A stretch of DNA of 64,000 nucleotides from Sclerotiophoma versabilis (lineage: Eukaryota > Ascomycota > Dothideomycetes > Pleosporales > Didymellaceae): NCBI GenBank assembly GCA_012274445.1, contig JAAROD010000081.1:558001-622000 (forward strand), given 5' to 3'. Of this stretch, positions 12,001 through 23,557 are shown one piece after another. The notes below the pieces were generated by a model. That model did not search any database and was not told the DNA's origin. It saw only the letters and a program-made list of their open reading frames with translations. How positions within the stretch are numbered: the stretch's first letter is position 1; each line of letters starts with the position of its first letter. The translations under genes were made by a program, and so were the position numbers.

Positions 12001-15000
12001 AAACGCGGATGGCCCATGCTTTGTTTTGTTGAGGCTTGAAGTCGAAGGCGTTTCGCCGGAGAGTAAAGAAACGCTATCTGACAGCCTGGAAACCCCTGTC
12101 TATCGAGAGTTTGTATCATGTAGGCTGCTCGGAAAGGCTGGCATGCGGCTGGTTGTCATCGGTAGAATCGTACCAAACTCCTGTGTGAACTTGCCGTGCA
12201 GGGGGCATACAGGTAAGTGTTCCAGACCGAGCGTGGCTTGGTAAGTATGGTGTGTAAAGATCATAGTACCGATGGTGTTTGACACGGGTTGGCATTGGTG
12301 AAGCTCGGCTACCTCACCAATATCAACCTGCACATACGATGAGCAATTCATCTTAGCGGAAGTCTACTGAAACACTGAAAATAGAAAGTGTTTTCAAATG
12401 CGGAAACTGCATGCAAACCTTCGCCTTGCACTTATGTCGGCACTTAAACAAGTGTATACTGATTGCTTCAAGGAGGCTCAAAACAGTGACGGTTGGTGCG
12501 CGTTTGCATAAGCGCACTCCGATGCGTCTACAAAGCGCTGGGACGCAGGATGGAGCAGCTTGCAGTGATATCGAATCGTTTGTAAGCGTTGAATAACGGG
12601 TCGCCTTGGGAGGGTTCGGATGTGGGAATAGTCCCCCGCCTTCTCGGTGCGTAGTTCCATCCGTTCGCAGGGGCCAGATGACGACTTCAAGGATACCATC
12701 TTGGGATAGGGATGTGCATCAGCCCCGCAATGTCTGTGAGGGAACGCAGGGCTAGCGCAAATGCTGTGAGGTATTTGAAAGGTAGACGTCAAAGATCAGG
12801 AGATCCCCGCGACGAATGAGCACCCGTTTGAGAGCATATGCTGTTCAGACAAGGATCGACGCCCTATCGGGATGAGCACCGAGAGGCGTTGTGAAGGATT
12901 GACAACCTTGAATGGGCTTCAAGATTGCGACCCGGATATGCATCCTAGATTATCTCCACGTGGGTTCGTGAAAGAGTGGGACGGGGGATCGGGAGGTGCG
13001 TTCCAAGGTTTCATGCACAATGAGAGACGTGCAGCTAACGGTAGACTCTTGAGCTCCCGGTGGTTCTCCCGCGTTAAAGGTTTTGAGTTGCGGTTAACAA
13101 GATCTTGTGAAGATATTTGATTGAGAGTAGTGTCATGAAGCTTCTGCTCGAGCCTAGCAAACAGAGGCCGCCAAGTTACTTGAAGTACGATCCCTGAATC
13201 CGCCATTGTTGCGGCAATGTTCCGTAGCTACAAGAGCCAATCTTCTTGATTTCAAAGCTTTTTGTCGTACTGCAAGCGAATCTTGCTCAGAAGCTGAGGT
13301 CGACTCGTGATATTGAAAGGAGTGACTAAAGGAGTCTGGCCCTGACAAACGCCGTCCGAAAAATTTCGGTTGCTATTCGCGTGCCAATAGTCTCCACCGT
13401 GATGTAAGAATGCTGTGAAAAGCCCACAAGCCAGTGCTTCGCTACAAACTGCAGTGCAGGGACTTTTATTACGATGTATAAACTCTTCACGCTCACCGTG
13501 ACTGAGAATGATCTCGACTTCTCGGATCTCAGTCACATGTGCATTGCCAGGGTCCTGCAAGAGTCTCTTCTGTTTTGTGCTTTCATTGGTGACTCTGGAA
13601 TAGGGTCCGTAGGGTGCGGGGCAGCTACTGATGTGCGTCCTTAGCGAAGACGGGACGACGTTACGTGTTGAGGGAGTTGATTGGACTGGCGAGTGTTCCC
13701 AGCAGCAAATGAGTAACCCATTCGCTTGACAGGCACGTTGAACGGTTGCAGGTTTTGGGAACCCTGCTGTGAAAGATTAAGGCTTCGAGGCAACTGACTC
13801 TTTGCGTGCAAGGTCAGCATTTTGATCGCTAAGTATTGTGGGTCTTTCGGCGAAACTACAGACAACATCTCACGATCCATGACATCATTTTGATCGTGAG
13901 ACTACGAGTTCGCTGCCTTTTTGTGCTTTCGAAACTTGGCGTGCCGTGAGACGGGTGGACGCTCCTCAGGCAACACCATCGGATCAGGCCCCGAACGCGA
14001 AACTGAAACCCAATCAGAGATTACGTGTGAACGCTATCCGGACGAGCCGTTATTGAGCACTAGAATATACTCCAGCTGTCGGCTGCTGTCTGGTAGAGGC
14101 GGCGTCCCCGGTTGGGCCTGATCACCTACTATGCTGAAAGCGGCAAACGGAAAGCAGCTAGGTGCACGAGCGGGCGTTGCCAAGAACATTCGAAAAGATT
14201 AACCGGAGTTTGAGCCGCATACTCTCAGAGTTGGGTAATCGACGATGGAGCTTGTGGCCAAAGCATACTGAAGAAACTAGGTTTGGTAGTGCAGACCTGC
14301 ATCGCCCGAGAAAGCGCTATTTTTGTAGAAGATTTTGTAGAGCAAGGTGTATCCACGACAGCGATGCTGCGGTGCTGCGGTGCTGCAGGGTGTGGACGCG
14401 TTGCGGAGATGGGAATCATACCGGTAACCGAGAAGGAGTACACCGGTCGCAATGAGCATGTCACTTTGTATCTGTTCAGGGGAAAGTTTAGTGACTAAGG
14501 CGCTTACTTATGAGTGCCTTTTGCGGATGGTCGTCCGCTACCGTCGGTGGTTGTCACACACCACGCTATACTAACAACAGGCAGTGAGAATGTTGACGTT
14601 GGTCAACTTGACCAAATGAGAGGGACAGCGAAAGTGCAAAGGGTAAGAACTTCCGGCAAAGCATCCGAACATGAGTCGTTCGGTCGATGGGAGATGGTGG
14701 TTTTCGAAGAGTTGAAGGGCTTGCAGAGCCTCAATCGCTCAAGCCCATTATGCTACGATCAGCGGCCGGTACCAGATCCGCGGGATTGAGCTGCTCGAAC
14801 TGGCATTGCGGACAGTGTTTCGGCATCCTGCGCGATCACCGAAAGCTGCGGGGTGGCCTGATCACTTGATGTTGTTCTCCAGCATGGCGTGAGACGCGTG
14901 GTACTGCCCAAGTCGAGCCTTGGTTGTTTTGAGTTTTTAGACAGGATTCTATGCTTCTAAACAGCCTGCGCTACTTGGGTCTTCGGCAACAAAGGCAGTC

Positions 15001-16838
15001 GCTGTGGTGACAGAAGACGGCTGCCGTATTGAGCAGAGTGTTTAAATGACTGGCTATCATGCAGCGGCGCATTCGCAGGCTGTTGATCAAACAGCATGGT
15101 CGCTAGCATGTAGGAGACATGGACAAAAGCGCTAGCAAACGGCGGCTAACGCAAGGCAGCAGGAAGTCCAGCAACCAGGAACATTCTCCTCAGCTCGTGA
15201 TAGGGTGGAGGATGTGACGTCATGTGTTAATCTGCCGCGGCGGGTTTCTATAAGAACATCGGATGCTTCGGGAGGGCAGAGCACTGTTCGTCTCGGCGTG
15301 TTCCTGGCTATCATGCCTTGGAAGAGCACGCGACGAGAAGAAGGGTCTGCAAATCGAGATGGGTCAGCAGAAAGGACCGGTGTGGGATTGAAAGTGGGAA
15401 GAGTGGCAGGGACGTAAACGAGTGACGATGACGATCACAGTTCAAATCTCGATCTTCCAAGTCATCTTCTGCCGCAGCGTTTGAGGTTGCGCGTGGAAGG
15501 GCGTTCTGGACCCTTGAGAAGAGGCGCCGCAGCAGGGCTCAGGTGGGTGAGGTGGGGCCATGACGTCCTGCCGTTGGTCGTTTTCTCGATTGCTCCCCAT
15601 ATTCTCGATGGGCTCGGGAAGTGCACTGACCAGCGTTTTGCCGTTCGCGGAGAGGAGCAACAAGGCTGCGACAGGGGTCCTTTTCGCAGCAAGACCCTGA
15701 TTTTGCATTACATCAGACATCACAACGTTCGCACGGGGGCCTCCTCGGGCAACCTGCAGGCGCCCTCGGTGGGACAGCCCGCCCGTGATGGCCAGCGAGG
15801 CGTGCGGCGCGCTGGGCCTGGTGCAACTGGCCGACTGCCACCATCTGCGCGACCACGACTGCTCCGCATGTGCTGCCAAGGCAAGCAACATGTTCTCCGC
15901 GCTGTGCTGCCCTGCTGCGACGGCGAGCCTCGTACCAGCAGAGTGAACGGAGCGCCCTGCGTACGCATGCAGTGCTTGGGGCAGCGGGCGCATGAGCTGG
16001 CAGGAGCTCACCGTCGCTCCCCATTGGTGCCCTGCCACTCGCGGGCAAGCTGCGGTGCTGTTCCCTGAATGCTGTTGCTCTCCCATCGCGATCTGGGAAT
16101 CCACCATTGCTAGTGCGGCCGATGCCCGTCTCGCGATATTGGCTGCCAGCAACAACAGCACCAGCACCAGCACCAGCCGCTGCCCCCCAGCGCCGCGTGG
16201 GCCGTGGATGGATGGATGGCGGCATCAAGGGCGTCGCCCGTCTCCGCGCGCTGACTGCCCTCGCGCGGTGTTGAGTGCCGTGCCGCCTGTGCTATCTGAC
16301 AACGCGGAACACAGGCGCTCCCTGGAGGCGCAGGACGCTCGCGGCGTCAGGCCCTGGGCGATCGCCGGGACCAGGGTCCTTGCACGCTGCTGCTGCACGC
16401 TAGCGTTTAGCACGGCCTGTATGTCGAGATGGGATTTTGCATCGACATTTTCAGTTCCGGCTGATCCTTGTTCGAGCAGCCCTGCTCACACTAGGTCCAA
16501 TCTGCTCTGCTTCCTATATCTGCCTCTGCTGTCCCGCGTCCCTGAGCAGCGCCCAGGAAGCTCACTCTCAAAACACCACACAGTCCCCAGTCCCCTCCTT
16601 CAACCAAACACCCCACCCATACTGGCGTCACATATCCCCATTTCTGGCCCTCACCTCCTCACACAACACACTTTCTATTAGCTGCGCCTTGTCGTGTAGT
16701 CATCTTCTGCCTTGTTGAGCTTCGCTACCACTTCATCACGCCCTTTGCGCTCCTCACGTGTGGCGCGAGTACCACCGCGAATCTGGTCGCATTCCGTTCA
16801 CTGGCGCGTGTTTGTGCCTTGCCTTCTATATAAGAAAC
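9042..16838. other. 7.8-kb non-coding domain upstream of the C2H2 regulator
   Basis: Only short frames (60-140 codons) occur on either strand, none with a domain, signal peptide or credible splice structure. No transposon ends or long repeats were noticed. The base composition changes along it: mixed up to about 15.4 kb, then clearly GC-rich from about 15.44 to 16.5 kb, where long overlapping frames appear on both strands, a typical by-product of high GC. Small microsatellites occur at about 16155-16175 (CCAGCA units) and 16205-16218 (GGAT units). It most likely holds the extended promoter and leader of the 16839 gene, possibly non-coding transcripts. Confidence 0.55.
16827..16834 (+). promoter_or_regulatory. 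TATATAAG motif next to a start codon
   Basis: A perfect TATA-box-like octamer ends only 4 nt before the first ATG of the zinc-finger gene. If it works as a TATA box, transcripts would start downstream of that ATG. Confidence 0.4.
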
Positions 16839-17855
16839 ATGGACGGCAAGAACTCTTCGGGACGCCGCGTGTCATTGTTAAACGACGGGCCTGAGGCACC
16901 AACTTTAGTCCGCCTCCCCTCCATTACTCCTTCCCTCCGCTCGCGCACGTCGAGCTACACCTCCTCACCCATCGGCTCACCGCCAACGCCGCGATTGGTC
17001 CGCAGTGACAGCTCGGATTCAGTCACAATGCAGACCCCATCGCCCATTACCCCCGAATTTGGTCCCTTCGACGGCCAGCTGCAGGCTCTGTCTTCCCCCT
17101 ACACCGCGCAACAGCAGTATTTCGACATGCAGCAGAGCGGTATGCAGCCAAACGGCATGCACCAGAACGGCATGTCGCACAACGATATGAAGCCGGATAA
17201 CTTTAATGCCTACGGGCCTCAGATCGTTGGCCAGCTCCCTTACCATACACAACATCCCCAACCTTTCTACAGGCCAACGCAGATGCCCGAACAGCACCTT
17301 GCAGCTCAAGCACCTGCGCCTGCCAACGTCCGGCCAAAGAAGAACAGCTACCCTTGCCCAATGGCTAAGCAATTCGGATGCAGCGACTACTTCACCACCT
17401 CTGGACACGCCGCCCGCCACGCCAAGAAGCACACTGGCAGGAAGGACGCGTACTGCCCGGAATGCAACAAGGCTTTCACACGAAAGGACAACATGGAACA
17501 GCACCGTCGTACCCACCAGAGCGGCCGCAGTGCAAAGGGCAGCGAGAGCGGCGTGAAGAAGTCCAAGCCCGCAGCCAAGCGCCCAAGGCCATCTCCTCTT
17601 CAGTCTTCTGCGCCACCCACCTCGCTCGCAAAGTACGATCCTGCCCTTTCGATGAGCCCAGATGGCACATCTTTCATGGCGCCTGCTGTGCAACAGGTCG
17701 AGCCGCTCTCGGACTACTCTCCCGTCCAACAACAGCGATCTGCATACCCCGACCCCACCCAGTACTCGATGAGCCACGGCTACTCAATTGGGTCCTCTTC
17801 GGGTCTTGATGCACTTGCTATTGCGGCGAGCGGAGAGAAGCGCAAGTTCGAGTAA
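16839..17855 (+). CDS. C2H2 zinc-finger transcription factor
   Basis: A single exon encodes 338 aa. Residues 1-175 are Ser/Pro/Gln/Met-rich (RLPSITPSLRSRTSSYTSSP, then repeated QPNGM/HQNGM units), consistent with a regulatory or activation region. Two adjacent fingers lie at about residues 167-225. The first is atypical, C-x6-C then HAARHAKKH. The second is standard, CPEC...HRRTH with a TGRKD linker. A basic stretch (KKSKPAAKRPRP) follows as a probable nuclear localisation signal, and the protein ends in LDALAIAAS...KRKFE. This is a fungal-type regulator. I do not assign an orthologue. It stands alone in 12.9 kb of otherwise empty DNA, which suggests complex regulation. The ATG at 16839 is the first in frame after a stop-free leader with no other ATG. 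The next is at residue 64, and the close TATA motif leaves the start slightly uncertain. Confidence 0.85.
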   Translation: MDGKNSSGRRVSLLNDGPEAPTLVRLPSITPSLRSRTSSYTSSPIGSPPTPRLVRSDSSDSVTMQTPSPITPEFGPFDGQLQALSSPYTAQQQYFDMQQSGMQPNGMHQNGMSHNDMKPDNFNAYGPQIVGQLPYHTQHPQPFYRPTQMPEQHLAAQAPAPANVRPKKNSYPCPMAKQFGCSDYFTTSGHAARHAKKHTGRKDAYCPECNKAFTRKDNMEQHRRTHQSGRSAKGSESGVKKSKPAAKRPRPSPLQSSAPPTSLAKYDPALSMSPDGTSFMAPAVQQVEPLSDYSPVQQQRSAYPDPTQYSMSHGYSIGSSSGLDALAIAASGEKRKFE

Positions 17856-20800
17856 TCTGGTGTTTGCATTTCACTATTTACGATTTCCTTCTTCTATTCC
17901 CTCGCCACATTTAGCGCGGCGTAGGAGGCCTTCTGGGAATTCACGGCGTTCAAAACATTGCAAGCAAGAAATAGACGCGATTGCCGTCATGGCTACGAAT
18001 CGAGTGAGGAGTCTGTTACAGACACTCAGTCATGTTCTCTCTTTCTTCCACTTACGGCCTAGGCCTGTTTTTTTTTCTCCCTCTCGGATCAATAGGGAGA
18101 GGAATCTTCATTCGGATAGTTAATGGGTGGAGTGGTTGAGGTTATCAGAACCACCGGACAAACATGGATACCCCGCCCGTTGTTACAATGGGCACATAGT
18201 CTTTCGGCGCACATCGGTACATTACTACCATTGTAAAGAATCAAAATACTATATCACAACATCATGGACTACTTTAACTTGTCCAAGTGCAGCCTCACTT
18301 TCTGTACCATACTTTGCTTCCCGCCCGCCGATACTTCAAGAGCCCGTGGTCCCCTTTTCAGGCATTGGTATTTTAGTTTCCCACAGTCTACCTGTGTAAA
18401 TGAACGAATGCGAATCTCATCAACCGCTTACCGCTACTAGACACAGCTCACACTGATTTTATCGGTCCCGCACAAGGCATTGGTAGTCACGGCGCGAATC
18501 ATTGGATGCGGGCTTGCACAGAACGTACCGCAGTACTGTACTAATAACGATATCTTCCAGGGCCCACCGTCCCAAACTCTTCAACGAACGACACCTCGCC
18601 AACTCTCCCATCAAGAAGGTACAATGGATTTACGTGACGCCCCAAACTCAAGCGTAGTCTAACCCCTCTCCGGCGCTCTTTGAAGCCCAGCGTCCATTCA
18701 TGAGCTTTACATTGTGAAGTGGCTCGCGCCAGCTCCTGCCGCTGATGTGCAGACCCTGCAGACGGCAGTCCAGACCAGCCACCCCAACGATCTGCCGAAA
18801 TGGGAGCAGATCCCGCTACCCTTAATTGGCTCCAGGGTGAAACTACGAGGACATACCACGCACCAGAAACGGGCTGAGAAGACTTATTGCTGATGGGCTT
18901 TTGAGCTTAGACTATTGGATGGACATGTCCGCGTCTGCCATGATGAACGGTGCTTGAACGCCACCGCCTCCTCCTCGGCATGCCCCGCATCTCTAGTGTG
19001 TTGACGTCGAGGTGAGAAGTGCGATGACAACCGCAACCGGTGGTCGCTGAAATTCCTTTGCGCCTCCTCGGCTGATCTGCCTGCATCTGTTCAATAATCA
19101 GGTATCAACAATACAATTCCGTCCAGAAGATCAGGCCATTTCCTGCGTGCGAACCCTGAGTATGCCCGCGTTATGACCGGCCACGCACATGCAAGGACAC
19201 CACAGACCCCGGGGCTCACCTACAACAACAGGGTCTAGTTGCACAACATCTCGCTAAGAGGACAGCCATCTCCCTGTCGCGGCAACCGGGTAGTGCACTT
19301 CTAAGTCTGTTTGGGCTCCAGTTCTCATTTCCTTGTATGCCGGCACTGTCGGGTGAAGTGGCGACTTCCGACTTACCTCAGGCCATGTCAGCGGACATCA
19401 GTCCAGCGGCTGATGCATCACACAACAAAGGAGAAGTCAATTCCAGTGTGTCTTCAAGCCTCCTTTCTGCGCCGAGCGCTATTTCTGAATCTCTGCCGTT
19501 TTAACGCCATATCCACACCCGTTTCTGTCTATCCCAAACACTGATCCGTGCTCTGGTTGCGCAACGTGACAGCCACGCATCCTTCAACGAACAAAACGCT
19601 CGTCTGCCATCACAGTGCCACATACAACACGAGACAGCCCCGGTCCACTCTTGTGATCGTCTCTTACTTCTTTCCCACTAGCTAGACGCAGCGAGCATGT
19701 TGTGATACCTCGTCTCTGCCTCGTCTATCTACGTGCAGATCCCGAAATAGGCACGACAGAACATGGGCGTATGCGGGGGGTCGCAACGATCGGAAGCGGG
19801 ACGCAGGTCATGGTTTCAAGCTGGCAAGCGACCAAGTCAATGCCATTGCCGCTTCCCCGGTCTTTGGTCAGTATGGGAGATTAGCGATGTGAAGAATCGG
19901 GTGCCTGTACAGGTGCTGACGCGGAAGAAGGTGAGGACTCCATTATTGATCCCAGAGAACTAGATATCGTTGTTGAGATGAGCATTCACAACTGATTGGC
20001 ACCGTGGACGCGCCGCAAAGTCGGTGCTGCACTGCTTCGTTCGCCTGAAGCCGAACGCCAGACTCACCCTCAGACATCCCACGCGGTTGAGGAAGTTGTG
20101 CAAGGAAGGTCATGTGTAAGCTCGTACCGAATGCAGGCATCTCTTGTACTACGTTGTGCCGTCTCACACTACAATTGTCGACTCTCCCGCGTGCCAGCTT
20201 AGCATTGTGTAACGGCCGGTCAATTCCTATACAGACTACATTCAGAAATCCGTAAAGGATCGCAGTGGATGCTGCTACGGCTATGCATGCAAAGATTGAA
20301 ATAGAATCAAGATGGTATATTTCCCTGTTCTCAACAGCCCAACATTTCACAAAGCCAGCATTGGATGAGGCAGTTATGCATGAGATGCGCAAGGTGTCTT
20401 CCCTCGTGGGGCCTGAAGCAGAATCAAATCATCACCCTGCCTACCACGACCCCTAACAGGGACAAAATGCACCAAAAATATATCAACATGTTCCCAGGCG
20501 GAAGCATCCTCAGATAATCAAATACCCGGTCCTACATGTGCAGTCAACATCACACTCCCCACACGTGTGTTATGTAGACCCCACAGCTCAACAACTCACG
20601 ACCCGCAGCATGTGAACCCACTTACAAAACCCGTTCACAAGAGCTACGACACACAAACTACTCAACCAGGCAGACCTGTCATTTCCCGAAGCTCGCAGAC
20701 AGGTGGTCCCGAATGCTCCACTGCGGTGCAGGACCGCCAGCCACGCGATGTCGTGCAGGGTTCAATCCTGCAACGTTCAACCCGCAGTCTGTCGTTCCTG

Positions 20801-21936
20801 TCAAGGGACTTTTGTTATCCGTCACTGTCAAGGGGCTTTCGTTTGCGGAGGCGTGCAGCGCGTCTTGTGCGACACTGAGGAGGGGGGGGGGAGCGAGGGA
20901 TTCTGTGTCAGCCTCTGTTACACAGCGCTGTTACACGGGACCGATGCACGGCAGACTGGTGGGCGGGGAATGGGTAGGCATCCCATGTGTTGAGGAGTAA
21001 GACTGCGAGCAGGCTGCGTGAGAGCTCGCTTCGAGGGGTCACGGCATGCGGTTGGTGAGGTTGTGGCATGTGGTGGTTTCAGTCGTACAGGAAGGGTTCG
21101 CGGGGCCATGGGCTGGCGAGACGCCGTGGAGCAGTGGGAAGAAGGTAGGGGATGGTTGTCGACACAGTGGCGATGAAGGGGGGTTCTGGATGAGGCTGGA
21201 CATGGCTTCTGATTGACACCAAGAGCGCGCTATCGAGTTGAAATTAGACGCTCCACGCGAAAAGCCCTTCGCCCGTCGTACCATCATCACTTTGGACACG
21301 AAGCTGCTGCCAACACTGTTATCACTCAACAAGCACAACCCCAGCATACAAATGTACGACACAGCGCTGTGCAGCGCTTGGTCTGACACTGACATTGACA
21401 ACTACACCTATCCATCCCTGCGCTACATTCTCGTCCTGCGTCTGTTTCCTCTGCCCTGCATAGACCTTGTGCAACGCGACCATGATGACTTCCCATCTTC
21501 GTTCCGTCCCGCTTACGGCCGCGATCTTCCCGCCGCTGTGATCGAGACAATTTCCTGGTCTAGGGAAAAGTCACGCCAGATGTAAGATCTGGCTGCGATA
21601 ACTTTCCAGTTGGGATTTGGGGACATGAGGAGGGCGAATGAAATGTGCTGACAATGCGAGAGGATTGAAAAGGAGACGTTGCTGACTTTGGCACGACGTT
21701 TGTTGGATGCAAATATCCGTGTTTGGGTGCTTCTCGCCACCGCCTGGTGTGCGTATACATGCAGTGACTTCCGACGAGGACCGGGATTTGGGAAGCGAAA
21801 TCGGGATCCGTCGGGGGCGAGGTGAAAAGCTGGGGCATCGGGGGTTGAAGGGCAGATCGCTCGGGCCATTGTAAGCCAAGTTCTCTCCTACCGTTGGTGA
21901 TCGCTGGCGTCAAACCGATGTTCTGCGTTGGTGCAC
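17856..21936. other. 4.1-kb intergenic region
   Basis: Frames up to 149 codons exist on both strands (for example minus 20392-19943, plus 21238-21585) but show no domain, composition or splice pattern of a gene. A G10 run lies at 20882-20891. It must contain the 3' ends of two convergent genes (the zinc-finger gene and NPA3). I see no terminator-like or repeated structure worth naming. Confidence 0.5.
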
Positions 21937-23280
21937 TCATGTAAACTTAGCCGTCTGCACGTACTTGGCGAAACTCATGTCGTCGTTCGAGGGTCCACCA
22001 CTGTCCCTCAGTGCCTGTGAATATCGCTGCTTAAGATTGCTGTCTGGATCCATGGCATCTTCTTCTGAATCGAAATCGTCGTCAAAGTCGTTGGCCGGGT
22101 GGTCATCGTCGTCCATATCTTCTGCATCGCTGACTGTCTCGGGCTCTTCCTTTCGTGGCGCCTTCTTTGGCTTTGTGCCTGCACCTCCAACCTTCATGTC
22201 CTTCATGAGCTTGTCGAGTTCACGCTGTCGAGTGGCTTGCTTCTCTTGCTCGCGTTCTGCTCTTCTCCGCTCCAGCTCCGGTTTGTAGTCGCGCTCGAAC
22301 TCTGCCTTCTTCTCTTGAACGCCCTTGAAGAACTCGTCCATGCCGTCACCGGTCATGGCGCTAACACCCACAACGCTTAGGTGCTTGTAGAACTCCTCAA
22401 GGACGAGGGACATGCTGTTCAGCAGACTGCTCATATAGCCGCTTCCGCCAGTAATGCCGTCGCCACCGAAAGTACCACCCTCTTCCTCGTTTCGTAGTGC
22501 CGCCTGGAAAGCCTCGAAGTCTGTCATCCACTCCTTCGCGAATTCGGCGTCCTGTGCGTCAGTCTTGTTGAACACCAGTATCATGGGCAGCTTCGTCTTG
22601 TAGAGGATAGAGCAGGCATACAGCATGTTCGACATGAAGGTACTGGTGCTTGTGGTTCGCGGGGTGTCGATGACATATGCAATGACAGTAGGGAATGTGC
22701 TTGCTAGACTTGACAGCAAGATCTCTCCACTCGCTGACCAGACAAAGACTTCAATCTGGCCTGGTGTGTCGACCAAAATATGCTTGACCTGCTGTTGCTG
22801 CACAGGCGCGGTCTGCTTCTCCTTTCCACTGTTTGTCATGAACTCGACAGTTGTCTGCTCAGGCTCCTTCGTTGGCTCTGTTGCCTGTGTCCTTCTCTCC
22901 AGCAGTCCAATGACCTGGTCAATCTTCGTGCTGAAGAGATTCAGACTGGTCAAGATACCGCCGTTGGGCCCAAGGTTGAACTGCTTCATGACCTCTTTGT
23001 AGTTGACACTGTCACGGATGTCGATATTGGGCGTGAAGGGAACGTGGTGAACTGCTGGGTCGAGGTTGATGATGTACGGCGGGGTGGGGGCCGTCTTCGA
23101 AACAGACGGCTCTTTCGAGGTTGGGTCCGGGTGCGTGTAGATGTGCGATACAAGACGTTGCATGAAGGTCGTCTTTCCAGAGCCAGCCATGCCGACGCAT
23201 ACTATGGCAACTGGAGCGTCTGAGCTTGGGGCCGCAGGGCTCGAGGCTGTGGAGCTCTCGGGAGCTTGTGCGGAGGCCAT
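21937..23280 (-). CDS. NPA3: GPN-loop GTPase 1 (Npa3/XAB1 family)
   Basis: GPN1 is a cytosolic GTPase required for assembly and nuclear import of RNA polymerase II. The single exon gives 447 aa from the ATG at 23280; the frame is open further upstream but has no ATG there. The P-loop GMAGSGKTT is at residues 30-38, the diagnostic GPN insert (FNLGPNGG) at 101-108, DTPGQIE is the G3 motif, and NKTDA the guanine-specificity motif. The C-terminal third is charged, with a helical Arg/Glu/Lys stretch and an acidic tail (DMDDDDHP), as in fungal members. It is divergent to CWF19 with 277 bp between start codons. The assignment to GPN1 rather than GPN2/3 rests on the long acidic tail and the length. 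Confidence 0.93.
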   Translation of the reverse strand: MASAQAPESSTASSPAAPSSDAPVAIVCVGMAGSGKTTFMQRLVSHIYTHPDPTSKEPSVSKTAPTPPYIINLDPAVHHVPFTPNIDIRDSVNYKEVMKQFNLGPNGGILTSLNLFSTKIDQVIGLLERRTQATEPTKEPEQTTVEFMTNSGKEKQTAPVQQQQVKHILVDTPGQIEVFVWSASGEILLSSLASTFPTVIAYVIDTPRTTSTSTFMSNMLYACSILYKTKLPMILVFNKTDAQDAEFAKEWMTDFEAFQAALRNEEEGGTFGGDGITGGSGYMSSLLNSMSLVLEEFYKHLSVVGVSAMTGDGMDEFFKGVQEKKAEFERDYKPELERRRAEREQEKQATRQRELDKLMKDMKVGGAGTKPKKAPRKEEPETVSDAEDMDDDDHPANDFDDDFDSEEDAMDPDSNLKQRYSQALRDSGGPSNDDMSFAKYVQTAKFT

Positions 23281-23557
23281 GGTGGGGATGTTGTGGCAGG
23301 CAAGTGTAGAGTCGATGTGAGTAGCTGCCACAATATCTGAACTATATCTACAAACCGTCGTAGAGGAGCGCGGTGTCGGTCGAAGTGGAGCGTGTGGTCA
23401 GTGTAAAGTTGCTGTCTCGAAATTCTTGGGCGGGGCCAATCCGACGCGCTAGCAAGACGCGCCAGTGATGTCAATCCAGGCGTTCTAAGCTCACTCGTGG
23501 ACCCTTCGTCCACACCTTACCAATTCAACCTTTATACACACATAGCCCACGCCAAAG
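23281..23557. promoter_or_regulatory. Compact divergent promoter, NPA3 / CWF19
   Basis: A 277-bp interval lies between two housekeeping start codons pointing away from each other. It includes a GGCCAATCC (CCAAT-type) motif at about 23432-23440. No clear TATA box was seen, as is common for such genes. Confidence 0.5.

Noticed and set aside
15442..16228. Two minus-strand frames (243 and 171 codons), one starting with a leucine-rich signal-like segment
   Set aside because: Composition is that of GC-rich DNA read in several frames. Equally long frames lie on the opposite strand, there is no domain, and the leucine stretch is produced by a CCAGCA-type microsatellite.
20700..20780. GGTTCAATCCT with flanking GCAGG/CCTGC, tRNA-like T arm
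   Set aside because: Loop size and pairing do not fit a T arm, and no A box or acceptor stem is found at the right distance.
22780..23223. 147-codon plus frame inside the NPA3 region
   Set aside because: Shadow of the GTPase coding strand; no domain.
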